In this document: one piece after another, positions 1-5,041 of the stretch | How positions within the stretch are numbered: the first letter of the stretch is position 1 | Layout of the letters: every line of letters begins with the position of its first letter | Origin: JBEIUO01 sp964549785 | Lineage (GTDB): Bacteria; Planctomycetota; Phycisphaerae; Phycisphaerales; UBA1924 | Length of the DNA: 5,041 bases | Assembly (NCBI GenBank): GCA_964549785.1 | Contig: CAZJXA010000236.1 | Location: 1 to 5,041, forward strand | Direction of reading: 5' to 3' | The notes under the pieces: model-generated | Databases searched by the model: none | Told to the model about the DNA's origin: nothing | Seen by the model: the letters and a program-made list of their open reading frames with translations, nothing else | Position numbers and translations under genes: made by a program

Positions 1-1
1 C

Positions 2-820
2 TTGTGGTGGTTCACGGGTTCGCCCGCCCACGCCGGCCCGACCGCCGGGGTGGGGGGCGGGGGGGCAGATGCAACGCACGAGGCGTGGGCCTTCCGCATG
101 GTCTTTGGCGTCGCCGCGGTGCTCGGGCTGATCTCGTGGGCGATCACGTTTCTGCTGCGCGAGGACGAGGCGGTTGGGTCGTGCGAGGATGCGACCGAGA
201 GTCTTGCGAGGCCGGTGAGCACGGAGGGCGAGCCGAGTGCGGCAGCGGCCGCCGCGCCCCGCACCGGGCCGATGGGGTTCTCCGCCGCGTACTGGCGCAC
301 GCTGGCGCTCATGCTCGTCTTCTCGCTGGCCAACAGCAGCGACACGTTTCTCTTGCTCCGCGCCCGCGACGTCGGGCTTTCGCCGTGGGCCGTGGTGCTG
401 GCGTACGCCCTGTTCAGCGTGATGTACATGGGCTTCTCCTACCCGGCGGGGATCATCAGCGATGCACTGGGGCGCTGGCGAGTGATCGGCATGGGGTGGG
501 CGATCTATGCTGGCGTGTACGCGGGGTTCGTGTACACGGGGAGCGCGGGCGTGTGGCCGCTGATGGCGCTCTACGGCGTGTCGGTGGCGCTGACGGATGG
601 GGTCGGCAAGGCGCTGATCGCCGACCATTCGCCAGCCGATCGCCGCGGTGCGGCTCTGGGTATTTTCTACATGCTCAGCGGGCTGGTCACACTGCTGGCG
701 AGCGTCGCGGCGGGCCTGCTGTGGGACCGCGTCGGACCTGGGGCCACTTTCGGGTTCGGCGCTGGGGTTGCCGTGTTCGCGGTGGTGCTGATCCCGGTTT
801 TGCGGAGTCGCAGTCGGTGA
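2..820 (+). CDS. MFS transporter, C-terminal half (5' end outside window)
   Basis: The visible 272 residues are the C-terminal half of a 12-helix major facilitator superfamily permease, a proton- or ion-coupled inner-membrane transporter. One helix near residues 29-52 (probably TM6) is followed by an Ala- and acid-rich cytoplasmic loop at about 53-96. Six hydrophobic segments (TM7-TM12) then lie at roughly 98-118, 128-152, 160-180, 184-206, 217-240 and 246-267. The stretch G-I-I-S-D-A-L-G-R at 150-158 is the repeat of MFS motif A (G-x-x-x-D-x-x-G-R) between TM8 and TM9. N-S-S-D-T-F-L-L-L-R at 111-120 and L-L-W-D-R-V-G-P near 239-246 fit a drug- or metabolite-exporter-like MFS subfamily, but the substrate cannot be read. 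The TTG at position 2 is not a credible start because the N-terminal helices are missing, so the gene begins left of the window. The stop is TGA at 818-820. Codons strongly favour G or C at the third position, as expected for a real gene here. Confidence 0.9.
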   Translation: MWWFTGSPAHAGPTAGVGGGGADATHEAWAFRMVFGVAAVLGLISWAITFLLREDEAVGSCEDATESLARPVSTEGEPSAAAAAAPRTGPMGFSAAYWRTLALMLVFSLANSSDTFLLLRARDVGLSPWAVVLAYALFSVMYMGFSYPAGIISDALGRWRVIGMGWAIYAGVYAGFVYTGSAGVWPLMALYGVSVALTDGVGKALIADHSPADRRGAALGIFYMLSGLVTLLASVAAGLLWDRVGPGATFGFGAGVAVFAVVLIPVLRSRSR

Positions 821-828
821 AATGGGTG

Positions 829-866
829 ACCGGCGGACTCGGATCGCGGCAGCCCCCCGGTTTTTT
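829..866 (+). terminator. Probable intrinsic terminator of the MFS gene
   Basis: It starts 9 nt after the MFS stop. ACCGG (829-833) pairs with CCGGT (857-861), and after a C-C mismatch GG (835-836) can pair with CC (854-855). Six T residues follow at 861-866. The loop is long (about 17 nt) and the stem imperfect, so this is a moderate call based on position and the T-run. Confidence 0.45.
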
Positions 867-959
867 CCGCGCGAGGCTCAAATCCGGCGAACGACCAGCA
901 ATTGAACCACTTTGGATCGTCAAGGTTGAGCCAGCACCTGACGGCGTGATCGGATCACC

Positions 960-1289
960 GTGACAGGCGGCTCGGTCCGCATCGTTGATCCGGGCGGCGT
1001 GACTCGCCTGGAGATTCGTGCCGATCGCGATGACGCGGCGCTGACGTGGAATACCGTGTTCGATGCTGACTCGGGCGATCAAGCGTTCGATGTCGCCGCG
1101 CTCGATGCTGGCACCGGCCTTGTGGCACGGGTGAACTCCCAAACAGGCGTCCCGGCGGGCGAGCAACCGCCGCCGCATGGCGCTATCCGCCGGGAGCTCA
1201 TCGCCCCCAAGACCTGCGCTGGACTGATCGAACGGCGGATGAAGTGGATCTACGACCTTGGCGAGCTGCGCAATCCCGTGGGCTGTTGA
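960..1289 (+). CDS. Doubtful small ORF, hypothetical protein (109 aa)
   Basis: I do not recognise this ORF. It starts with GTG at 960 and ends with TGA at 1287-1289. The product would be soluble, acidic in its first 70 residues (many Asp and Ala) and without a signal peptide or membrane segment. Third-position G+C is moderately high, but first-position G+C on the same codons is about as high, so the opposite strand looks equally open and codon bias does not settle the strand. There is only a GGA six bases before the GTG as a possible ribosome site. It follows the MFS gene by 139 bp, beyond that gene's likely terminator. It could be a real hypothetical gene, but chance is at least as likely. 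Confidence 0.18.
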   Translation: MTGGSVRIVDPGGVTRLEIRADRDDAALTWNTVFDADSGDQAFDVAALDAGTGLVARVNSQTGVPAGEQPPPHGAIRRELIAPKTCAGLIERRMKWIYDLGELRNPVGC

Positions 1290-1607
1290 TTCGTTGGCTG
1301 CGACAGAACATCTCGAGCAAATTGTCGGAGAATCGGCGCCCCGATGGAACCGCTCGCGTCAACCAAGAGTCCCAATTCCGCTCGTCGTCGTCAGATCGGC
1401 CGCCAACCGCGCTTGGCGTCGAACGTCTGCACTGCTGGCATTCAGAAGCGTCGAATCCGCCACTCTTCTGTGGCTCGTTCAACTGCAGCGGGTCCATCGG
1501 CATGGAGCATGTCGGAATTCGCCGCGAAGTCCCAGAAGTTTTTGAACTCTCAGAAGCGTTGCAAAGATCGCCATTTCTGACGATTTGTTGCCGCCCACGA
1601 CGCGTGA

Positions 1608-1635
1608 GACGGCCCGGTCACTGTCCGGGTCCGTC
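1608..1635 (-). terminator. Strong GC hairpin downstream of the propeller gene, terminator-like without T-tract
   Basis: Read on the minus strand, GACGG-A-CCCGG, a 7-nt loop, then CCGGG-CCGTC form a 10-bp stem with one bulged A. It begins 42 nt after the TGA of the propeller gene, a sensible place for an end-of-transcript structure. No T-run follows in either direction, so it may act with Rho or as a 3' stability element. It also lies inside a short coding-like stretch, so it could be incidental. Confidence 0.35.
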
Positions 1636-1677
1636 AGGTCGATGTGCGGGGCGCCGTCCTTGGGCACGGCCCACTCG

Positions 1678-3024
1678 TCATGGACTGAATTGCTCGAATA
1701 CCTTGCCGTTGAACTTGTAGACGCCGTGCTCATGCGTACCCAGCCACAACTCGTCGTGGGTATCTTTGTAGATGGAACAAAGCGTAACGACTGCGTTGCC
1801 ATCTCGGACCGGGTAGTGCGTGACGCTATCACCGTCGTAACGCCACACGCTCCCGTCGAGCGTCGCCATCCACACGTCGCCGTTCTTGTCCTTTTCAGCC
1901 GAGATGATGTGCGTAAACGCGTCAGTGGCGACGCCCCTGGCACCGCTGATGCCCGGTTCCTTCCGGTAGCTCAAGGCGATGTTGCCTTGCTCAGCCGGAG
2001 AACTCGGAGTGACATCGAAGCGATGGAGCGTCCTGCTGAACCAGAACGTGCCGTCCGTGCTCTCAACGATGGAGCGAACGCCGAAGCCGTCCTCGTCGCT
2101 GAAGTCGAGTTCATCTCTTGAAGCCCATGCAAAGCTCTTGCCGTCGTACCGACAGACGCCGAGCGTCCCCGTTCCAAACCACAGGTGTCCTTGGCTGTCT
2201 TTGAAGATGATGTAGGTGTCGTAGGGGCTGTAGGCCATGGCTGGGAACTGCGAGCGCGGGTACTTGGCGATGTGCTCTTCGCCGGGCTTGGTCTTGGGGA
2301 ACGCCAGGCGGTGCAGGGATGTGCCGTCGTACCGGTACACCACCCCCTCGTCCTGCCAGCCCGTGAACCACAGGTCATCGGCGTTGAGCCTCCACTCGCC
2401 CTTGGACGGGTCGGTGTTGACAGCGTTCAGCGCGCGAAACCCGCGCCCATCGAATCTGCTGACCCCGCCATCGCTGTTGACGAGGATGTTCCCGGCGCGA
2501 TCTTGCTGAATGCCCCGAATCCGATTGCCGCGCAGCCCGTGCGTGGTGGTGAACCGGACGATGGTCTTGCCGTCAAAGCGATAGACGCCCTGCCCGTCGC
2601 TGCCGAACCAACAGGTATTGTCAATGGCTTGGAAGACGACAAATATGCGGGTGTCGAGCGTTGAGACCGTGTCGCCGCCTGGCGCTGTCGGAGGCTCCTG
2701 GTGGAGGGCGTTGGAGTCGTCGTTGTCGTCTGGCTGCGCGCGGGCGGGGGCCTCGGAAGACTGAATGCTCTCAATGGCCTGCTTCAACGATCGCCAGATC
2801 ACGTGCTCTTGAGGTTGTGGGCTGATCTGGATGCGCACTTTTGTGCGGGCATCAGTCTCGGCGACGGTATCGACCAAGGCCCGGAGATCGATGGGTTCAA
2901 ACGTACCGAAGGCGTCCATGAGGTGCATTCTCGCCTCAGAGCTGTTCGGCGCCGTGCGCACCACGTCGATCCGTGCTGGCGTGCTGCTGATGTCCTTTTC
3001 CTTGGCCGCCGCGACCGAGGTCAT
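1678..3024 (-). CDS. Regulator-propeller (two-component-regulator type) beta-propeller protein, C-terminal piece
   Basis: The 448-residue frame carries seven repeats of the type W-F-G-T/S ... G-V-x-R-Y/F-D-G-K, at about residues 138-158, 179-199, 218-240, 281-300, 327-337, 384-404 and 426-446. This is the signature of regulator-propeller (Reg_prop) blades, best known from the periplasmic sensor part of hybrid two-component systems, and seven copies would close one propeller. No histidine kinase, response regulator or transmembrane segment follows: the protein ends just after the last blade. Residues 1-87 are the second half of an unnamed domain ending in I-S-P-Q-P-Q-E-H-V-I-W. Residues 88-120 are a likely disordered acidic linker. 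The ATG at 3022-3024 is simply the first one after the amber codon. It has no signal peptide and no well-spaced ribosome site (a GGAG lies 18 nt upstream), so independent translation would need reinitiation. The propeller could bind a ligand or partner protein, but none can be named. Confidence 0.75.
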   Translation of the reverse strand: MTSVAAAKEKDISSTPARIDVVRTAPNSSEARMHLMDAFGTFEPIDLRALVDTVAETDARTKVRIQISPQPQEHVIWRSLKQAIESIQSSEAPARAQPDDNDDSNALHQEPPTAPGGDTVSTLDTRIFVVFQAIDNTCWFGSDGQGVYRFDGKTIVRFTTTHGLRGNRIRGIQQDRAGNILVNSDGGVSRFDGRGFRALNAVNTDPSKGEWRLNADDLWFTGWQDEGVVYRYDGTSLHRLAFPKTKPGEEHIAKYPRSQFPAMAYSPYDTYIIFKDSQGHLWFGTGTLGVCRYDGKSFAWASRDELDFSDEDGFGVRSIVESTDGTFWFSRTLHRFDVTPSSPAEQGNIALSYRKEPGISGARGVATDAFTHIISAEKDKNGDVWMATLDGSVWRYDGDSVTHYPVRDGNAVVTLCSIYKDTHDELWLGTHEHGVYKFNGKVFEQFSP

Positions 3025-3036
3025 CAGCCCGTTGTA

Positions 3037-3039
3037 CTA
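3037..3039 (-). other. In-frame amber codon splitting one gene
   Basis: On the minus strand the codons run GAG AAG TAG TAC AAC GGG CTG ATG, so the next ORF continues in the same frame 12 nt after the stop. The domain character continues across it. No readthrough motif of the stop-CAA-TTA type follows, and I saw no obvious selenocysteine or pyrrolysine element, which would in any case need structure prediction to exclude. Confidence 0.9.
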
Positions 3040-3408
3040 CTTCTCCAGCAGATCACCGATGCGGGCGGCGTCTGGCGCGGGCTCGTCGATCCACATTACA
3101 AAGGCGTACGACCAGAAGTTTTCGGCGCTGGGATCTCGCCACCCGGGCGCAAATCTCAATGACTCGGCGCCTGCCGGCAGCTCTGGCGCAAAGGCAGGCG
3201 GGAGTGCAAAGGTCTCGGCCTGCCAAGCGTCAAGCGAAACCGCGTCGGGTTGGTGCACAACCACCGCACCATTCACGCACTCTTGGGACGGGGGGTTCGG
3301 CATGGAAGTGGCGTCTCGTATGGTGCAAGCGGGCAGCCATGCGACGGCGTTCAGCGCAACAAGGGCGTGGTGGAGTCTTGGGACGAACGCCGATAGGTGG
3401 GATGACAT
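3037..3408 (-). CDS. Putative lipoprotein N-terminal piece, truncated by TAG
   Basis: The 123-residue product begins with a basic and His-containing n-region, a hydrophobic stretch (about 15-27) and L-P-A-C at 25-28, which fits a lipobox with Cys28 as the lipid-bearing residue. The hydrophobic core is short, so this is moderate evidence. After a spacer, E-T-F-A-L-P-P-A-F-A-P (65-75), L-R-F-A-P-G-W-R-D-P (85-94) and F-W-S-Y-A-F-V (98-104) begin a domain that I recall from planctomycete hypothetical proteins; its second half lies past the stop, in the next frame-continuous ORF. The TAG is at 3037-3039. The start at 3408 has only a weak GAG seven bases upstream. In-frame TAG at 3442-3444 limits upstream extension. 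On its own this piece is half a domain and unlikely to fold normally. Confidence 0.6.
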   Translation of the reverse strand: MSSHLSAFVPRLHHALVALNAVAWLPACTIRDATSMPNPPSQECVNGAVVVHQPDAVSLDAWQAETFALPPAFAPELPAGAESLRFAPGWRDPSAENFWSYAFVMWIDEPAPDAARIGDLLEK

Positions 3409-3687
3409 AGCCGCACTCGATCTGCTGGGAGAGTCAAACGCCTAAAGCCTCGGACCTCTCATGAGCCCGTAGCGGATCTTTGTACGACCCGCCACCCATT
3501 AAGGTCTCAGACGCGTAGATTGTTCAGATCTGCACCGAGGGACGGGCCGCACTTCAGTGCCCCGGACACGGGCAAACGAGCATCCAATCGAATTGGAACT
3601 TCAAATCCCGCCAACAGCGCCGTCAAAACGCCCCAACGACAACCGTTTGAACTTCGGCAGGATGGTGCAAGTCGCGTTCCTGTAACG
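3409..3687. other. Intergenic region upstream of the lipoprotein gene
   Basis: I see no gene here. Small overlapping ORFs on both strands (about 3507-3753) have no family motif, and their right ends run into the tRNA and its terminator. The promoter of the minus-strand lipoprotein gene should lie in this stretch, but I cannot pick a convincing -35/-10 pair. Confidence 0.5.
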
Positions 3688-3718
3688 AAAAAGCCCTTCG
3701 ATGTACTCATCGAAGGGC
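3688..3718 (-). terminator. Intrinsic terminator of the tRNA-Pro transcript
   Basis: On the minus strand, GCCCTTCGATG (3718-3708), a 4-nt loop AGTA and CATCGAAGGGC (3703-3693) form a perfect 11-bp stem, followed directly by five T residues (3692-3688). It starts 17 nt past the tRNA 3' end, so the tRNA is probably a single-gene transcript, separated from the lipoprotein gene further downstream on the same strand. Confidence 0.9.
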
Positions 3719-3734
3719 CTGATCTCGCCAAAAA

Positions 3735-3808
3735 TCGGGGTAGGCGGATTTGAACCGCCGACCTTTTGACCCCCAGTCAAACGCGCTACCAAGCTGCGCT
3801 ATACCCCG
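3735..3808 (-). tRNA. tRNA-Pro, anticodon GGG
   Basis: The minus strand folds into a complete 74-nt cloverleaf. The acceptor stem CGGGGTA pairs with TACCCCG, the D stem is GCGC/GCGC, and the anticodon stem TTTGA/TCAAA encloses the loop CTGGGGG. The T stem is GGCGG/CCGCC with loop TTCAAAT, and the discriminator is A. The anticodon GGG (3774-3772) reads proline codons CCC and CCU. The C1-G72 first pair and A73 agree with bacterial tRNA-Pro. CCA is not encoded: the discriminator is followed by TTTTT, so the end must be added by CCA nucleotidyltransferase. No variable-arm extension or intron is present. Confidence 0.97.
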
Positions 3809-3820
3809 GAAACGACTGAA

Positions 3821-3850
3821 AACAAAGACCCGCTCGAGGACACTGGACAA
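3821..3850 (-). promoter_or_regulatory. Candidate promoter of tRNA-Pro
   Basis: On the minus strand, TTGTCC (3850-3845) and TTTGTT (3826-3821) are 18 nt apart, and the second box ends 12 nt before the tRNA 5' end. The -35-like box is fair but the -10-like box matches the sigma-70 consensus at only three of six positions. The call rests mainly on position. Confidence 0.25.
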
Positions 3851-3966
3851 CCAAGCGTAGGCCCACCGCGGGCACGCGCGGATTCACCACGGTCGCCTTC
3901 CCTCGCGAGACGCCGCAGCAGAACGATAGAAACGGTTTCATGTTCCGAGAACTCCCACGATGAACA

Positions 3967-4006
3967 CCCATTGCATCCTGCCCCGCGCGGGGCAGGATGC
4001 AATGGG
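3967..4006 (-). terminator. Perfect 40-bp palindrome after the HAF gene, probable terminator or processing hairpin
   Basis: Two exact 20-bp arms (beginning CCCATTGCATCC) meet with no spacer around a GCGC centre. The palindrome starts 13 nt after the stop of the minus-strand HAF gene, the usual place for a transcription terminator. On that strand no T-run follows. On the plus strand the hairpin is followed 6 nt later by GGTTTTTGG, so it would look more like a terminator for plus-strand transcripts. It may work in both directions or insulate the HAF gene from the tRNA. The right arm ends in a 7-bp tandem repeat, GCAATGG twice (3999-4012). Confidence 0.6.
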
Positions 4007-4019
4007 CAATGGTTTTTGG

Positions 4020-5041
4020 TTAGCTCGTTCGGTGCCTGCGGCGAAGGACTCTAAATCCGACGGCAACGCCCACGACCAAGGCGGACGCCGGGCCCGGGAC
4101 CGTCACAATGTACGAGCCGGATAGCCCGGCGAACGTCACAGAGAAACTTCTCCCGTCCGGCGACATGTCGGTGATGTTCGAGACCACGCCCGGGAGGGCG
4201 ACGCCGAACGAGGCGAAATAGTCGTCGGCGAACCGCATCCCGTCCGGCTCCGTCCACACGAAGAGGCGATCGGGCGCGCCGAACAACTTTGCCTTGCCGA
4301 GAATCACGCCGCCGCCGTCGTCCACTTGATACGCATTGAAATCGGTGTAACCGGGCAGCGAGCCCAGGTCCGTCGGCACCCCGTCCACCCAGCGGAGCGC
4401 GAGGCTCGGGAAGTCCGGTTGCGCGTTGGCGGTCGTCGTACCTACGATCACCCGTCCGTCCCCGCTCACCGCAAGGGCCGCCGTTCCCGGCTGTTGAGAG
4501 GGCGGGAGGAACTCGGGGAGGATCGTGTACCCGGCCGCAGCGGACCACACGAACGCCTCGGAGACGTTCCCGAGGAGCGGCCCGGTGACGGTCGACCCGA
4601 CCACGAACCGGCCGTCCGCCGACACCCCGCGCCCATCGGTCCACGTCCCGCCCGGGCGGGGGTGGCCCAAGGCCCGCATCCCGCCCGCCTGGGACCACAC
4701 GAAGGGCTGGTGCCGTTCGGCCAGTTGGGTGCCGCGCTTGCCGTAGCCCACGATCGTCGAGCCGTCGGAGGAGATGGCGAGTGCCTGCTCGTACTCCTCG
4801 CCCGGGATCTCCGGCAGGAGGACGTGCGTACCGTCCAGGCCGAAGAGCGCCGACCGCACGTCGAACATGCCTTGATGAACCACGGCCGCGAACCGCCCGT
4901 CCCCGGAAAGCCCGAACGGGCTCGTGGCTGTGAGGCCCGCAAGGGGATCGATGACGACCCGTGTCCCGTCGACCGAGTCTATCGCGGCGCGGGAGGGGCG
5001 AACAACGCCGAAATCGAGTCGGGTGCTGACCACCCGCCCCC
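4020..5041 (-). CDS. HAF-repeat PEP-CTERM exported protein, C-terminal part (5' end outside window)
   Basis: At least 337 residues are visible, ending at TAA 4020-4022. Numbering from the GTG at 5033, repeats of the form x-S-x-D-G-x-x-x-V-G occur at about 41-51, 86-98, 137-148, 188-199, 236-248 and 289-300. Several are followed by F-V-W-S/T ... G-M/Y-x-x-L-G/P. This is the extracellular HAF-type repeat pattern. D-L-G-S-L-P-G-Y with N-A-Y-Q-V near 222-237 is a textbook example. The tail is V-P-G-P (312-315), a hydrophobic helix (about 316-330) and R-R-R-H-R (331-335), a PEP-CTERM sorting signal read by an exosortase and normally linked to exopolysaccharide-producing bacteria. The protein is therefore expected to be secreted and processed at the cell surface; its function is unknown. 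The GTG is unlikely to be the true start, because no signal peptide follows and the frame stays open to the window edge. Confidence 0.88.
   Translation of the reverse strand, partial: GRVVSTRLDFGVVRPSRAAIDSVDGTRVVIDPLAGLTATSPFGLSGDGRFAAVVHQGMFDVRSALFGLDGTHVLLPEIPGEEYEQALAISSDGSTIVGYGKRGTQLAERHQPFVWSQAGGMRALGHPRPGGTWTDGRGVSADGRFVVGSTVTGPLLGNVSEAFVWSAAAGYTILPEFLPPSQQPGTAALAVSGDGRVIVGTTTANAQPDFPSLALRWVDGVPTDLGSLPGYTDFNAYQVDDGGGVILGKAKLFGAPDRLFVWTEPDGMRFADDYFASFGVALPGVVSNITDMSPDGRSFSVTFAGLSGSYIVTVPGPASALVVGVAVGFRVLRRRHRTS

Larger units (their letters stand above)
821..1677. other. Gene-poor region between convergent genes, possible decayed coding DNA
   Basis: Apart from the terminator near 829-866, the 857 bp between the MFS stop and the end of the minus-strand propeller gene hold no reading frame I recognise. 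Several overlapping ORFs on both strands cross 960-1720, as expected by chance in GC-rich DNA. None shows a family motif over a useful length, and no transposase motif, inverted terminal repeat or target duplication is visible. Short protein-like scraps occur on the minus strand at about 1590-1677 and 1253-1390. The region could be a graveyard of former genes or ordinary spacer. Confidence 0.5.
1678..3408 (-). pseudogene. Propeller lipoprotein gene interrupted by one in-frame TAG (full composite frame)
   Basis: Reading from the ATG at 3406-3408 to the TGA at 1678-1680 gives 577 codons in one unshifted frame, with TAG as codon 124. Without that codon the product would be 576 residues: a lipoprotein-type signal (about 1-28), an unnamed domain (about 65-216), an acidic Pro- and Asp-rich linker (about 217-250) and seven propeller repeats (about 265-576). 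The stop falls between D-L-L-E-K and Y-N-G-L, inside the unnamed domain, where relatives as I remember them have an aromatic residue (a Y/F-Y-x-G-L pattern). One base change (TAC to TAG) would explain it. No frameshift, deletion or second stop is present, so the lesion is recent, an error in the sequence, or read through. I call it a pseudogene provisionally. The two pieces are also listed separately because annotation software would report them that way. Confidence 0.6.

Noticed and set aside
875..932. Inverted repeat GGCTCAA / TTGAGCC with 44 nt between arms
   Set aside because: Seven-base arms at this spacing are expected by chance in GC-rich DNA, and no T-run or other regulatory hallmark is nearby.
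946..958. Small dyad GTGATC-G-GATCAC just before the weak ORF at 960, operator-like
   Set aside because: It is only 6+6 bases, with no recognisable promoter or credible gene next to it.
687..1178. 163-codon minus-strand ORF overlapping the transporter end and the ORF at 960-1289
   Set aside because: It lies antisense to a confident transporter gene and across its terminator, has no motif, and its openness is explained by high G+C on the opposite codons.
821..1677. Possible insertion sequence or transposase remnant in the gene gap
   Set aside because: No catalytic-motif frame, terminal inverted repeats or flanking target duplications could be found.
1585..2121. Long plus-strand ORFs opposite the propeller gene (also 2185-2664, 2701-3162 and 2831-3445)
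   Set aside because: They are antisense shadows of a frame with seven clear propeller repeats and a recognisable domain, and they show no motif of their own.
3601..3792. Minus-strand ORF with G-G-S-N-P-P-T-P, looking like a small conserved protein
   Set aside because: The conserved-looking part is the T arm and acceptor of the tRNA-Pro gene translated in frame, a common annotation artefact.
4051..4942. Arg- and Pro-rich minus-strand ORFs within the HAF gene in other frames
   Set aside because: Composition is that of out-of-frame translation of GC-rich DNA, while the HAF frame has six repeats and a sorting tail.

Overview
The window is GC-rich bacterial DNA. Three things point to Planctomycetota, probably Phycisphaerae-like: a secreted HAF-repeat protein ending in a Pro-containing PEP-CTERM sorting tail; a domain (F-W-S-Y-A-F-V ... 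I-S-P-Q-P-x-x-H-x-x-W) that I remember mainly from planctomycetes; and a tRNA gene without an encoded CCA end. The taxonomic call is an inference.

Layout from left to right. (1) Positions 2-820, plus strand: the C-terminal half of a major facilitator transporter, cut by the left edge and followed by a plausible intrinsic terminator. (2) Positions 821-1677: a gene-poor stretch between convergent genes. It holds one weak ORF (960-1289), a strong hairpin (1608-1635) and a few coding-like scraps on the minus strand, and may be decayed coding DNA. (3) Positions 1678-3408, minus strand: one long reading frame for a putative lipoprotein, made of an unnamed N-terminal domain, an acidic linker and seven regulator-propeller-type repeats. 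It is broken by a single in-frame TAG at 3037-3039, so it reads as two ORFs. (4) Positions 3735-3808, minus strand: tRNA-Pro(GGG), with its own intrinsic terminator at 3688-3718. (5) Positions 3967-4006: a perfect 40-bp palindrome just past the end of the next gene. (6) Positions 4020-5041, minus strand: the C-terminal part of a HAF-repeat, PEP-CTERM surface protein, cut by the right edge.

The genes do not look like one operon. The minus-strand units are separated by hairpins and the tRNA is terminated on its own. The shared theme is the cell envelope: a transporter, a predicted surface or periplasmic propeller lipoprotein and a PEP-CTERM exported protein.

The most notable observation is the amber codon. 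The frame stays open and keeps protein-family features on both sides, and the stop falls inside one domain. This means a very recent nonsense mutation, a sequence error or stop-codon readthrough. I found no mobile element, CRISPR array or defence system, and no convincing new multi-gene system.
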